Origin: Chrysoperla carnea
Taxonomy: Eukaryota > Arthropoda > Insecta > Neuroptera > Chrysopidae
Assembly (NCBI RefSeq): GCF_905475395.1
Contig: NC_058339.1
Location: 12,222,001-12,286,000, forward strand
Length of the DNA: 64,000 nt
Reading direction: 5' to 3'
In this document: positions 45,794 to 57,956 of the stretch, in pieces
How the letters are laid out: each line of letters starts with the position of its first letter
How positions within the stretch are numbered: position 1 is the stretch's first letter
Notes under the pieces: model-generated
What the model was told of the DNA's origin: nothing
Seen by the model: only the letters and a program-made list of their open reading frames with translations
The model's database searches: none
Position numbers and translations under genes: made by a program

Positions 45794-47284
45794 AAACAGC
45801 ATTTACTTCTGTAAAAATAAAATTATTAATTATGTTAATATAAAAAACATTTATTACATTTTAAAATTAAATCATAAAATTATTGTGGATTGTTGATTTT
45901 TAGGCTTTTTGAAAACAATCAGAATATTTATTATAAATATTTTGAAATATAAAAAATAATATTTATAACAATAATATACTTTATAATTGCATGTCATTAT
46001 ATTTTTCCAAAAATATTTTGTATAAAAGTTTTAATAAAGACATATATTTATTTTAATATTTTAACATATACCTACTTTGATTTGAAAATAATTGAGCATG
46101 ATGAATGATAATCATATAATATTTCATAAATTTCATAACAAAGTTTATAAAATTTACTTAAAAATAATTATTGCTGAATTGATCTAATTTATTGATAATA
46201 TTTTGTAAGTGCTACAAAGCCATTCTATAATAAAAATCTATTACACAAAATAAATAAATGATTAAATTTTATTTATTATCTTTTATCGGGCTTGTCACAC
46301 ACTATACGCTTTAATTTTTGAAGTGAAAATGGATTATGGATTCGTGTCAGGAATACTACCTCATCATCATTATCTTCAGCTAAGATCATCATCTGTAGCT
46401 ATGAATACAACTACAGATATAACATCATAACTTAGGAAACTCAAACTTTTTTTAATCGAAAAACGACACCTTTTTAATAATAATTAAAGCTGTACAATTA
46501 ACTATTAACTAAGTCAATTTGACCTTTGGTAACTTCTAATTACTGTGTAAAAAACACAGTTATTCCAAAGTTTTAAGGTTTCACTTCCGCCAACACTCCC
46601 CATGACTGACTGTTCTTTGCCGTGTCTAACTAGATTCATCAAGTCTCATGAAGAATGTTGATAATTTATTGCCTTGTATTCCCGACAAAATCGTTGGTGA
46701 TATTCCAACAAAAATAACACCTTTCCTTGACAATTGAATGTTTATTTCTTACTCAAAAGGTCTTCTCAGATGGTAAATATTCTTTATCATAATAATCAAT
46801 TTTACGCCTTAAATTTTTTTTAAAACTCGTAGTCACTGATTTTGTGTGTGTAATTTATAGCAAAGATTGGGTTTATATTAAACCCTTACGTTAAATTAAT
46901 TTAAGTAATCGATGTACGATAATATCACTAAACCTAAAAATATTCTGTGACAAGGTTGCCAATAGAGGACATGTAAGGACAACTACCAGTAATTTATTGT
47001 TCGATTTCCACCCGAAAGATCGAATTTTGTAAGTTTACGGAATCTTGCAATATTTTTTTCTTTCGCGAATTTGATTTTTTTACTTTTAGAGGTTTTATTT
47101 TCTACATTTCACAACCATAAATACTATTTGCTCCCCATTCTGCTCCCCTCCGGCCAACTGGTCTTTGTTCTGTCTATGTGTCAAATTCTTACGTTCTATT
47201 TAATTATTTAGTGTTCTTAGCGCCAACCAGGGTAGTATAATATCCGTGGTTCGATTTCTGGTAAGATGTGTAGCTTAACAAAGC
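45794..47284. other. 1.5-kb stretch without a recognised gene
   Basis: Mostly single-copy sequence. A 33-residue open frame at 46329-46430 (+) with ordinary-looking composition is described in the findings. 46550-46600 is the reverse complement of 20587-20636. No other signal. Confidence 0.4.
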
Positions 47285-47600
47285 CTATCGAGGCAATTGG
47301 GTCTTGGTTCCGTAGGATCCATCTTGTAAATCGTTAAAGAAAGAACAAAAGTTTAAAATTTTAAATCTAACAATTCTTTATAAAAAAAATTAACAACTAC
47401 TGTTTACCCGTGAGGGCGCAAATAAGGTTATAACATTATATAGTATGTATTATATGGGAGTATCAGTTATGTATCTTTCCTTATTTACATGACGTAAAAA
47501 AAGAAAAACAAAAATTAAGTAATCAACACTGTCTTTATATGGTATTTATATATATATATAATTAACTCAGTCAATGGTTTGTTTTCACTTGTTTAAAAAT
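47285..47600 (+). repeat. Family A partial copy 10
   Basis: Starts at GGCAATTGGGTCTTGG and reaches GTCAATGGTTTGTTTTCACT. It has a TA simple repeat insertion near 47547. Confidence 0.75.
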
Positions 47601-48697
47601 ATTTTTTAATTTTTATAAAGTATCTCAATAGGTGATCTAAGCATTTTATAAAATAGCAGTAATAATTTAAGTTTAACAACTCAGTTAAGTTATCAACTTT
47701 ACTTTATCAATAATGATAATCTAATCGCGTGTAAATTCTGTTTTTCAATAACTCTTTTATAAATTGCAAAGTAATAAGTTGATCGTATTTTTTTCTATGT
47801 GCATTGACCCTTAATATAAATTTAATTATAAATATTTTATTGTTTTTTACAGTTGCTGTGAAAGTCTGATAGCGAAAGAAATTTTCAATAAAAAAAACAT
47901 CTCTTCACTACTCTACAACAAACATGAAAAAACAAAAATAGTGTTGCAAAAAACGGGATAGTTTTTTGAAGTGTAGTTTTTTTAAGTGTTACCGAGCGGT
48001 TTTAAAATATAATTAAAATGATAGTGCAGTTTTATTATTAAAGTGACATGAAGAATAAGAGAAAAAAAAATGAAATTACTATAACAAACGACGACGCGCG
48101 ATTGGTGAAAGTGTTTTGAATATATATTCCACATTACATACACAAAGAGAAAGAAAAGTTTTTTAAATTGTAACAACAACAATAAAATTAAAACATAAAT
48201 ATCGTGACATTTATTTTAACTTAAAAAAATTTGTTATTTTTTTTACTCAAACTCAGCAAAAAAACTTATTGGTGACCCAAATACAAGTTAAGAATATATT
48301 AAAATAAAATTGATTTTGTTTATAAAAAAAAAAGAATTTAATATAAAAAAAAATTTAATGTGAAAGTGTTTTTTACGTGTGAAAGTTTTTACATTAAATG
48401 CACTTTTTTTTTTGTAATTTTTTAGTGTTTTGCAGTTTTTTGTTTCGTTTTTTTTACTTAATTATATCAACTTGATTATTATCAACAACGTGCCGTATTT
48501 ATTATGAATTATTTATATTGGCGGCTTCTTAATAAGTGATCGTAATAAGAGATAGTTTAATTTAATCGTACAACAAGTATAAACGTATATATTAATTAAA
48601 TTGTACTGTTTTACGAAAGAGGATATAATTTACTTGGAACTTGTAATTTTTATCCAAATTGGTAAGTTGTTTTATTAAGATTGTAATTTATATATAA
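47601..48697 (+). other. Repeat-poor island, possible non-coding first exon
   Basis: This 1.1-kb stretch holds no copy of the families that fill the rest of the region. From about 47850 to 48660 its composition is A- and T-run rich with repeated GTGAAAGTG/AGTGTTTT words, as in long insect 5' UTRs. It ends TTTATCCAAATTG followed by GTAAGTTG at 48661, a strong splice donor. No coding frame is seen. It could be an untranslated first exon of a gene running out of the window; this is only a hint. Confidence 0.25.
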
Positions 48698-49055
48698 CTA
48701 GCTTGATACCCGCCCCGCTTCTCTGAAAAGTAAAAACCATCGCTTTATATCTTCCATCTCTCTTGATCTCGCTTATCCCTCTTCCATAACACTCGGGGAG
48801 GGATTGTTTAACACAGCTTAAATATATGCAGTTTTCAATTTTTTAAAGTGTAAAATAGTCATAATTCATGGAGTATATCAGAAAAGATGTCCCTGAATTG
48901 TTTGACATTTGCTATTATAAATTTTTACAGAAATCTTTAATTTATGGTTCAAAATTATGACCATAGCTGCAAATCCATTCATTAGTTTTTGCGTGAAAGA
49001 GTAACAAACAAATAAACAAACAAACATTCTTACTTTCACATTTATAATATATAGG
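48698..49055 (-). mobile_element. TATTATAAATGCGAAAGT-type element, minus copy
   Basis: The plus strand begins CTAGCTTGATACCCGCCCCG and ends with ACAAACAAACATTCTTACTT and TCACATTTATAATATA; it is therefore the reverse of the element at 18943-19396. Diverged and non-coding. Confidence 0.65.
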
Positions 49056-49960
49056 GATAGGTTTTCTTGCTGATTACTTTTTGTTCGTATGTAATATAGC
49101 TTGTTTTATTTATTTTTATTATCTTAATTATTTTCTAATTAAAATTTTTACTTTAATTTCTTATGTAATTCTAATGTTAATTACCTACCTTAGAGACTTG
49201 TGCTAATCTGATGTTGAGTTGATAATTTATTTATGATAATAGGTTTGTTATTATTTTATAAACAATTAAAATAGTTTTTATTTGATTAAATATTATTTTG
49301 TTGTAGGTAAATTGAACAAACTGAAAAAAGATAGTTACTTATTCAATCACGGTACGGCGTTTCTTCTTTTCTGACATAGGGTCTTATTATTATTATCTTG
49401 AATCCGACAGTTGATGACATTTCCACTTATTCAGGGATTTTATTAACGAAACAGAATTCAGAGTAAATAAAACCAATATAATGTCAATTGAGTAAGCTTC
49501 CACAGATTTTTAATTTTAACTCTGTCCTTACTTTGCATTTATTAGTGGGATAATTTCCAGCATTTTATTTTGATAGAATTTGCCCCTAAAAAATAGTCTC
49601 TGAAGCTGTCTATTTAACTTCTCCAAAAAAATTTATTTGAGATTTTCAATAAAATTTAATAATTTAATGAATAATTTGGTAAAATTTAAAGTGGTTTCTT
49701 TTTACAGTCTTTTCAAAAGTAGCACTCTTATTTGTTCCAACTTGCACGTTTTTACTAAATTTAGATCATCTATTACAATTTACTTAGAAGATGAATTAAT
49801 TCTTTTTATTTACAATAATTTGTTTAAGATAAACAATAATTTAAAAAGAATTATATTAGCACAGCATAAATAGTAATTTAATTAGAATTTAATAATAAAA
49901 AACAATTAATTTTGTAATATCATAAAAGTATAATTATTTTAAACAAACATAATTTACAAA
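49056..49960. other. Gene-free stretch
   Basis: Nothing recognised; the open frame at 49637-49873 is AT-driven. Confidence 0.4.
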
Positions 49961-49964
49961 TTAA

Positions 49965-50597
49965 GGATGTATGAGCATGGTAGTGGGGGCACAAATTTAA
50001 AAATAGATATTTTCAATTTTGATGATAAATTTATACTATTACTTGACGGTATAAGACGAAAAGTAAGAATAAAATTTTTCGATATCTGGCTTAATTTTCA
50101 AAATATCGAAAATTGAAAATTTTGTTTAATTATTTAGCTTTCGATATTTCGAAAACCAAGACACATATCGAAAAATTTTATTCTTATTTTTCGTCTACAT
50201 TCATGAAGTTATAACAAAATTCATCATCAAAGTTGAAAATAAGATAAAAATAATTTCAACCCTTAATCTACCCTGCTCTTACATCACTTATATGGACAGT
50301 GACACTTACTTTTTTTCTTTTCTAATTCATTGCTAATATGTTTACTTTCTATTACAAAGTTTTTTTTAAATTTGTTTTCATTCATTCAAAATTATCAAAA
50401 ACTTCCAAAATATGTCGTTTGTTGAGATTCCTCCATAAGAGCCAATGTATTTTATATCGATTTTTAATGACTTTTTTCTTAAAAATTTGCACGGTTACCT
50501 AAGCTGAAATTTTAACCACATATTCTTTGAGTAAAAGACTACCTACAAACAAATTTTGAGCCTTTAAATCAAACATTGTTGTCATGCTCATACATCC
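49965..50597. mobile_element. TTAA-target MITE with GGATGTATGAGCATG ends
   Basis: The left end GGATGTATGAGCATG and the right end CATGCTCATACATCC are perfect inverted repeats bordered by TTAA (49961-49964, 50598-50601). Inside, about 50055-50205 forms a hairpin with roughly 30-bp arms (AGTAAGAATAAAATTTTTCG / CGAAAAATTTTATTCTTATT). 633 bp, non-coding. Confidence 0.85.
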
Positions 50598-50611
50598 TTA
50601 AAGAGAATTGA

Positions 50612-50692
50612 AAAAAATACACTCGAACCAGGACTTTTTAGATTCATGTCAAGCGCCCTACCAATTAGGCTATTCGAGTTGTATACTCAGAG
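50612..50692 (-). ncRNA. tRNA-like Pol III unit
   Basis: On the minus strand: an A box TAGCCTAATTGGTAGGGCGC, a middle CTTGACATGAATCTAAAAAG, a B box CTGGTTCGAGTGT, and then a run of seven T. The A and B boxes are spaced as in a tRNA, and the T run would end Pol III transcription. The T-stem does not pair properly and the anticodon arm is imperfect, so it is a tRNA-derived pseudogene or a SINE head rather than a working tRNA. It begins 10 bp beyond the TTAA MITE. Confidence 0.5.
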
Positions 50693-51230
50693 TGCAATTT
50701 TTTCAACTCATTGAATATTTATTTTTACTTTGTTTATTCACTTATTTATTATTATTACTTTTTGTTATTGTTTACTTTAATCATGCATACGATATTTATT
50801 TACATCATAGTCTCTCGATTATTATTGATGTTTTTAATATGATACATACAGGTTAAACTAAATTGACAAATATCTTGTCTAGTAATCTTAATTAAAGAGA
50901 CTTGAAAAATATTTACAAAAAAAAATCGTTCACTTATAAGTAAAGTTAAATTGATAAGAACTGTAATAAGTAACTGACTTTAGTAGGTATAACTTTTATT
51001 TAAGATTTATTAAATGAAAGCTGTGAAATCAATAACAGTTTATAAAATAATAATTTTCTTAATTTTGTGTTGTACTCTTGCTTGGTTGAATGAAGCGTGC
51101 AATGTGAAGAAGCAATTAATAATATTTTATTTGAAAAAGTAAGTTGTTGGGTTAGATCATCAGTTTATAATCTTCTATTGAGAAATGCTTAATAAATTAT
51201 ATATTTTAATAATATATTATCTATTCGAAT

Positions 51231-51268
<38 letters not shown>

Positions 51269-52056
51269 GATCGTTATCTTATTTTATCCGCTGGTGTTAT
51301 ATACTTGCACATTCAATTTCTATTTATTAGTTCATTCGCTGTAGTCTTTTTTTTGCATATTTAAAAGTAGTATATACCGGAGATTTAGTTTTTAACTGTT
51401 ATTTTTTAGCTAAAAATTCTTAAATTTTATTTTGGACATAAAAGTCTTTCAAGAAGCCACTAATCATCTTTTCTTTTTTTCTTTTGTTTCTACACCTTTA
51501 TAAAAGTTTTTGCAAAAATTTAACAAACCTCTTCCCCTAAAGTTTACAACGTTATATTACATGAAGCACGATAAATGTTTTTAATTTGAATAAAAATTTT
51601 GATATCTTATAAAGAGATACAAAATATTATAATATATATAAAATATATGTAAAATTTATTATGCTCTAATTTAATGTTTATTACATCATTAAAATAATGA
51701 AGTCTAATCCATTTTACAAACTGGTCGTTGATAAATTGCGCAAATGTTAAACATACTTCTAATGAAATCACTTAGAAGATAATACCTCGCCGCGATTAGT
51801 GTGTTATTATATATTTTCTTTTTCAAGAAACTTATAATAAGTGCAAAATCATTAGATTTAGGATCTAATTAAACTTGGTACTTTAATAGGTCTGATCTGA
51901 TGGTATTTGAATGTTTATACTTCATAAACCTTCAGCCTATAATAAAGCGAAATTTCTTTGATATTTTTTGTCTGCCATTTAGAGGCCAAGGATAAGTTTG
52001 ATCCGGATGAGTCGACAATTAAAATTAAATTGCGTAAAAATAAGGGACAACTTCAC
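50693..52056. other. Gene-free stretch with an AT microsatellite
   Basis: A run of (AT)n lies at about 51232-51264. The rest is AT-rich with nothing recognised. Confidence 0.5.
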
Positions 52057-52268
52057 GCCGTCACAACAAAAATTAATTTAATTAATAGTTGTGATGAGCT
52101 GGTGCAGTGCATGATATATGCATGAAGGAGGTGTACTCAGCCTCTCAATATAATTAAGGAGCTGATAAAGGAAATTATCAGCGGAAAAGGTGGTAAAACA
52201 TAAATATGGTATCAACAATGGGCACTATAGGCTAAGTATGTTCTTCGTGGACAGCCAATATAACCTAC
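52057..52268 (+). mobile_element. tRNA-derived SINE (family B), 5'-truncated
   Basis: Starts within GCCGTCACAACAAAAATTAA just after the B box. The body (GATGAGCTGGTGCAGTGCAT, GAAGGAGGTGTACTCAGCC) and the end GGACAGCCAATATAACCTAC are intact, which fits LINE-style 5' truncation. Confidence 0.85.
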
Positions 52269-53094
52269 ACTAATCTATTTTCGTTTGAAAAACGTTACTG
52301 AAATTTCGTTAGTTTTTTTTTGCGTAATTTCCATACGGTCTTAAATGTAAGAATTATAATATGCAATGTATAATACAATCATCTTGGGTTTTACCTCGTA
52401 TTTTTTTGCAGGCAAGGTAAACTTTTGGAGAGAAAGTTTTATCGGTAAAGTCGAATTAAATATACATATATAACATGAGCGTTGCACAAAAACTTTGATT
52501 GCAAATATCTCCAAAACTTCTGAAAAAGACAAAAAATATTTCTTGACTTAAAAACGTAAAATTCTATGAAAAGGTTATCAAACTCTTTTCTGTCATTATC
52601 GCTTAGGAATGATATATAAAACTCTATTTAGGAAAAAAACAGACATTATTTATAACTTTTAATGAAAAATTTTTTCTTACCACGACAGTAATTTGAGCGA
52701 AATTTTACACAAAATTTTTATGTTGAGATTTCGTTAGAGATGTAAACTTATTCACCAAAATCTTACTTTGTACATACAAAAAAAAAACGACGTGTTGCAC
52801 TCCGGGAGTGCAGGCAGAAGTGAAAACTTGAATATTAACGTTGTGCATTTTTGATATTTTGGAATGGCCAGGGAATAATTTTGCACGAATTGCTTTAATT
52901 ATCAGTATAAAAGTACTATCATTTATGTGGTAGAATACAGTATTTATTTATTGCGCTATCCTACACAAACATGACAATTTCATGAACGAACATTTTTTAC
53001 CCATTACAAAAAAAAGTGTATAACGCCACTAAAGAAGCCTTCACTTAAAAAAAAAAAAAAACAAAACCAAAAAAAATTATATTTTTAATAATAA
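52269..53094. other. Gene-free stretch, left direct repeat of the 5S copy
   Basis: No gene is seen. 52990-53050 is a direct repeat (ACATTTTTTACCCATTACAA, AACGCC.CTAAAGAAG) that occurs again at 53249-53306, on the other side of the 5S-like sequence. A GGGAGTGCAGGCAGAAGTG motif lies at about 52804. Confidence 0.5.
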
Positions 53095-53212
53095 GGCAAC
53101 CGCACACAGTGTTCCCAAGCGGTCACCCATCCAAGTACTGACTGTACCCAATGTTGCTTAACTTCAGTGATCGGGCGAGAGCCGGTGTACTGACTGTGAC
53201 ATAGTCTTACGC
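53095..53212 (-). rRNA. 5S rRNA-like copy (5S-derived repeat or pseudogene)
   Basis: Read on the minus strand, the 118 bp match the structure of animal 5S rRNA. Recognisable parts are TACACCGGCTCTCGCCCGAT, CACTGAAGTTAAGCAAC (box A region), GTACTTGGATGGGTGACCG (box C region) and CTTGGGAACACTGTGTGCGG. The first 15 or so bases differ from the usual 5S start. The internal Pol III control parts look intact. Surrounding sequence repeats on both sides (52990-53050, 53249-53306), so this is either one unit of a small array or a retroposed 5S-type SINE. Confidence 0.8.
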
Positions 53213-53818
53213 TTTTTCGATCAGGACACGTGTCCTGTCGCGAGTTTAACATTTTTTACCCATTACAAAAAAAGTGTACAACGCCGCTAAAGAAGTTTTC
53301 ACTTCAAAAAAAGATAGTTTGATGGAATAATTTGTTATTATAAATGACTGTGGTATAATATAATGTATAATGATACCACACATTAAAGTATAATATACAT
53401 ACTACTACTATAATATACTACATACATAAACATAAACATATTTTGTAATGAATGATATTCTCTCAGTTCATTAATTATTATTAAATAGTTATTTTTATTA
53501 CATGTTTTAAATATGTATAAAAAAATAATAACAATATTTATATAAAGTGTAAGTATGTAAGTAATAATATTCACAACATATATGTGCAATTTTAAATAGA
53601 ATGGGAAAAATATTATTTATAAATATATTTATATTTATGTTAATTTTAATTAGATTTATATTTTATATGGATGATTTTGAATAATTCTTTTTTATTTTTT
53701 AATATTCAATTCATTATTTATTTATTACTTATAAAACATACTCACAGACAAATCACACTACAGACTGAGACACAATAAGTATTGTAATTTATTGGAAATT
53801 TTAAAAGAAAATAGATAC
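53213..53818. other. Right direct repeat and AT-rich flank
   Basis: Contains GGACACGTGTCC, a 12-bp palindrome upstream of the 5S-like sequence, then the second direct repeat (53249-53306) and AT-rich DNA with no gene. Confidence 0.5.
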
Positions 53819-53822
53819 TTAA

Positions 53823-54340
53823 GGATGTATCAGTATCAATGCAGTTTTTGATAAAAGGTTTGATTTTTTTTATATGAAGTCTAAATCAATTCTGAAAATT
53901 TTAGGGGGGGTGGATTGTTGCATGATTATTTAAATAAATAAATGATTTCAAAAGTAGGCATATTTAATATTGGTATTATGGGAAAACGGTAAAGGGATGA
54001 TATGTTTTCATAGATTTAAAGTTAAAACCTTCATAAAAAATATTGAAAACAAAAAAAATCTGTTTGACCCGACTAATCCAGGGTGTATGAGCACGGTAGT
54101 GGGGACACTAATTAAAAAATATATATATTTTGATACAATTTTGGTGGTGAATTAGGTTATAACTTAAGAATAAAATTTGTCGATATCTAGAGTAATTTTC
54201 AAAATGTCTAAAATTTTGTTTAATTATTTAGCTTTCGGTATTTCGAAACCCAAAGCAGATATCGAAAAACTTTATTATAATTTTTAGTCTACATTCATGA
54301 AGTTATAACAAAAGAGTAAACTTATTATACGATACGAAAG
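53823..54340. repeat. Diverged relatives of the TTAA MITE
   Basis: TTAAGGATGTATCAGTATC at 53819 looks like an end of the same kind as at 49961. From 54082, GTGTATGAGCACGGTAGTGG starts a diverged copy of the MITE interior, including TTATTTAGCTTTCG and TCTACATTCATGAAGTTATA. A TTAA end reading GGATGTACAATCATGAGACT lies on the minus strand at 56742-56739, but it is uncertain whether it belongs to the same insertion. Confidence 0.5.
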
Positions 54341-55286
54341 ATTTAGGCTAAATTGTTTGTTTTAATAAAAATTTGTTTGTGGGATAGATGGAGGCTTATT
54401 GACCATACATATTAATATTAATATTATTTGCGTAAAGTACAGAAAGGCCAGAAAATACGCAAAGTATCAAAGTTGTATAGGAACATACTTAAATTAAATT
54501 TTTTAGGAACTAACTGTACATTTTCGTGGAAAACCAACATTTTCTAAAAGCAAGCTAATATTAACAAATTTAATATGCATAAAGTCACTTATTATATATT
54601 ATAAATTTGGTTTGAAAAACGAAAGTTTTAAAAGCTGCGACTTTTGAGACAATATTTGTACTATCAAAATAAAGGTTTTATACAAAAATTCATCTTATTC
54701 CGTTAGATTTCGAGGTTGACCACTTTTTGTTTTGACTAAGATGATCGAGTTAATAAGAAACCATGAAAGTAAAAATTCTAGAATTATTGATTTCGCACAT
54801 CTACAAGGTCAAAATATCCTGTATAGTACCGTATGCATTAATTTAAATAAATTATCTAAAGTTGATGATAGCAAATGACACAGACAATTAGGTAAGTTTA
54901 ATTTAAAAGAAACTTACATTAACCTTGAAAAAATGTTTGATTTTTTTATTTTCCAACTTTTTTTTTTAAATCATTCTGTATGCATGCAAATTCTAACCAA
55001 AATTTTGATTTGATAATAATATAATATGCATATATTTATCAGCCGGAATGTCAAAAAGAAATCTATAAAAAAAACAATACTATCTTTTTAAGATTATAAG
55101 AATCATTTGAGAACTGACCACATTTTTTTTTAAGTATTAACTGGTTTTTGTGTTTATCTTAAAATTTACTATAATCATTTATTTATAAATAAAATAAATA
55201 AAATACTCATAAAAAAAAAACTTAGAACTACTTGTTCATAACAAAACGGGACTTTCCACTAAAAAATTATCTATACTTTAAAAAAA
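54341..55286. other. Gene-free stretch
   Basis: Nothing recognised. Confidence 0.4.
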
Positions 55287-55815
55287 ACAAGTGAAAACAA
55301 ACAATTAACGGAGTTAATTGTTGAAATACCATGAATAGAAAGTGTTGATCACATTACACATACATACATGGATGGCACACATACTGATATCCCCATACAT
55401 ACAATACAATTTACGCATAATTTTCGCCCTCACGGGTAAACAATGATGTTTACGAAAAAATGTTTCAAACAAAAGTTGGTTATTTTTTTATAAGGAATAT
55501 TTTTTACATTTAAACTTTTGTTCTATATCTAACGGTTTACAAGATGGGTCCTACGGAGACCCAATTGACTTATGTTGCTCATTTACGAACTCACTTTTTA
55601 CGTCCTGTAAATTTCAGCTTGATATCTTTTTTCGTTTTTGAGTTACCGTGATGGCACACAGACGACAGACAGACAGACAGACAACCGGAAATAGACTAAT
55701 TAGATGCTTTTATGAACACCTATACCAAAATTTTGTTCATTGTATCAATATTTTTAAGCGTTATAAACTTGGGACTAAACTTAGTATACCTTGGTATATT
55801 TCATATACATAGTAT
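55287..55815 (-). repeat. Family A long copy 11
   Basis: Starts ACAAGTGAAAACAAACAATT and ends TTGGTATATTTCATATACAT; the tetranucleotide block reads GACA repeats here. Confidence 0.85.
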
Positions 55816-57370
55816 AAAAATAAATGTATATTATATTTATGTAATATTAGTTCTTTTTAATTTTTCATCGTTATCATAAAAAGTGGATTTTTCTATTATT
55901 AATTGAAGTAAGAAAATCCCCTATTTAAAAAATATCGGAAGTTTATGGCGGTTTCTATAACCATGTTTAATTATATTGTTTATTTTAAATTGGAATTCCC
56001 GCACTATACTATTATTTATTACCAATAATTATAATTTTCATGACTTTTATCATGCTAATTACAAAATTATTCCCTTGAAATCATTCATTTTTTTATATTA
56101 CATATTTATAATTATGTTAAATATTTTGGAAAATTCACGTAGCGCTCGTTACGTATTACAAATTAAAAATTAATAGTCTATACTACAGAGGGAAGTATGG
56201 TTTCGTGGCAAACACTCTTACGAAACTTCATGAGTGGCTTCATTTCAGTGTAACCTAAAACGTTTTCATTTACGAAAACTTTGGAAATTGGGGAGTTTTC
56301 AATGTGGAAAACGGAAAACATATCAAGAAAACGACCTATTGAAAAAATATTGAGAGCCATTTGCTTTTTTCTTGAATGCAAGATAAATGAATATATATTA
56401 GGAGAGAATAATAGTGGCCTACAAAAATATTGGGCCGTTTGGCGTGACCTCCACTCTCACAAGTCACAGTGAATATTTTAAAAAATAGACATAAGAAAAA
56501 AGCACAAAATGATCTTACAAAATTGAATATGTGCATAATCAATCATTCAAACCAGCAAAAAAATCAAAGCATATCTAGTTAAGAAGTAAGCGCTACATTT
56601 ATAATATACGAAGATAATATAGGAACATAGTTCCAACCGAATGTCCCACGACATCTGTCGTTTTTTCTTCTTTAATCATTTAAACTTTTATATCTTTTTT
56701 TTTTTTTGTCTATTAACAAGTCTCATGATTGTACATCCTTAACTATAGGTTACTATTCGTTTAACTCTTATAAAATGATTATTTCTAATTCTAATATGAA
56801 TTTAATTTTTTCGTAAACATCAAATTAAAATATCTGATTTCGCAAATAAAAATAGTTTTTTATTAATGGTATATTAAATTGAATTTATATCAATTAATTC
56901 ACGTGTACACTCCCCCAATTAATATAAATTTCATAATATATTAAATAATGAAACAAATTATAAATATATTTTAGGCAATTTTAATAGATTAAAATCTCCA
57001 CTAACAAAAATATTTATAATTTTTAATAATCAATTTCAAAACTCTCCAAAAACAACTTAATAAAATTACTGGTTTTTAATAATAAATGTTCAAGGCTATC
57101 TATACATTTTTATATAGAGATACTAGCCAACCTTTGAAAGTCAATATTATATTTACAGTATACGAAATGATTTGATTATTTTATCCTTTTCAGAAGTTGA
57201 TTGTTATTTTAATTTTTTTTTTAATGTGCGTACAATTGATAAGAATATTCTGATAATCATTAATTAATTTTTTAGTAATTAATTTCTAAAATGCAAGTTC
57301 TTTGTTTTATTTTTTTAAACTTGCTTTTATAAAAATTGTTTAAACTAGCGTAAAATTTTCTTGCTCTTTC
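55816..57370. other. Gene-free stretch
   Basis: 56178-56480 is less AT-rich, with overlapping open frames on both strands (63-68 residues). Their content is not recognisable. The rest is AT-rich. Confidence 0.35.
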
Positions 57371-57479
57371 TGGAGCCCTTCTTAAATATATACTTAATAA
57401 GATCACGTCAAAAGAGTTGAAAAAAATTTAATACTTTGTTGAAACTCTTAACGTGATCTTAATGATAAGAAGGGCTCCA
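57371..57479. repeat. Small foldback MITE with TGGAGCCCTTCTTA ends
   Basis: TGGAGCCCTTCTTA at the left and TAAGAAGGGCTCCA at the right, with an inner inverted pair AAGATCACGT / ACGTGATCTT; 109 bp in all. The flanks show no sure target duplication. Confidence 0.75.
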
Positions 57480-57837
57480 CGAAGCCAAAAAATTTTTCAT
57501 AAATTATTTTAACATTTTTTTTAGTTTATAATGAAAACGATTTCACCCCTTTGAACTTGTTGAAACTAACAATTTTTAATTTCAAAATTTTTTTCGAAAA
57601 ATGCGACTTAAAAATATGTTATTAATCCTTTAATCGAAAGAAAATACTTTGAAGTACACTGGCGAATATCGTCTATTTCCTTTGAAAAATTTGGCTAAAG
57701 CATTTTTCTGTAGCTATCGTGTTTTCTATCGATTAAATGCAATAATGACATATTTTTAAGTCGCTTTTCCTCTTAAAGTTAACGATTTTCGAAAAAATGT
57801 TAGTTTTTTAACAGGATCAACTTTCTAATTTAAAAGT

Positions 57838-57952
57838 ACTAGGTCCAATCTGATGTCAGAATATGGTTTCCCCATCAAACTCTGCAACTTTTTTTTGAAG
57901 TTATTTTTTGGTCGGTTTACTACAAAACGATCTATTAGCCGTAATTTTCACC
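57838..57952 (+). repeat. Dispersed repeat shared with 62070-62180
   Basis: CAATCTGATGTCAGAA, ATCAAACTCTGCAACTTT and CTATTAGCC.TAAT blocks are shared in order with 62070-62180. The family is not known. Confidence 0.7.
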
Positions 57953-57956
57953 TTTT

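Noticed and set aside
56178-56542. Overlapping 63-68-residue frames on both strands
   Set aside because: No recognisable family, overlapping on opposite strands, and no supporting splice or promoter context.
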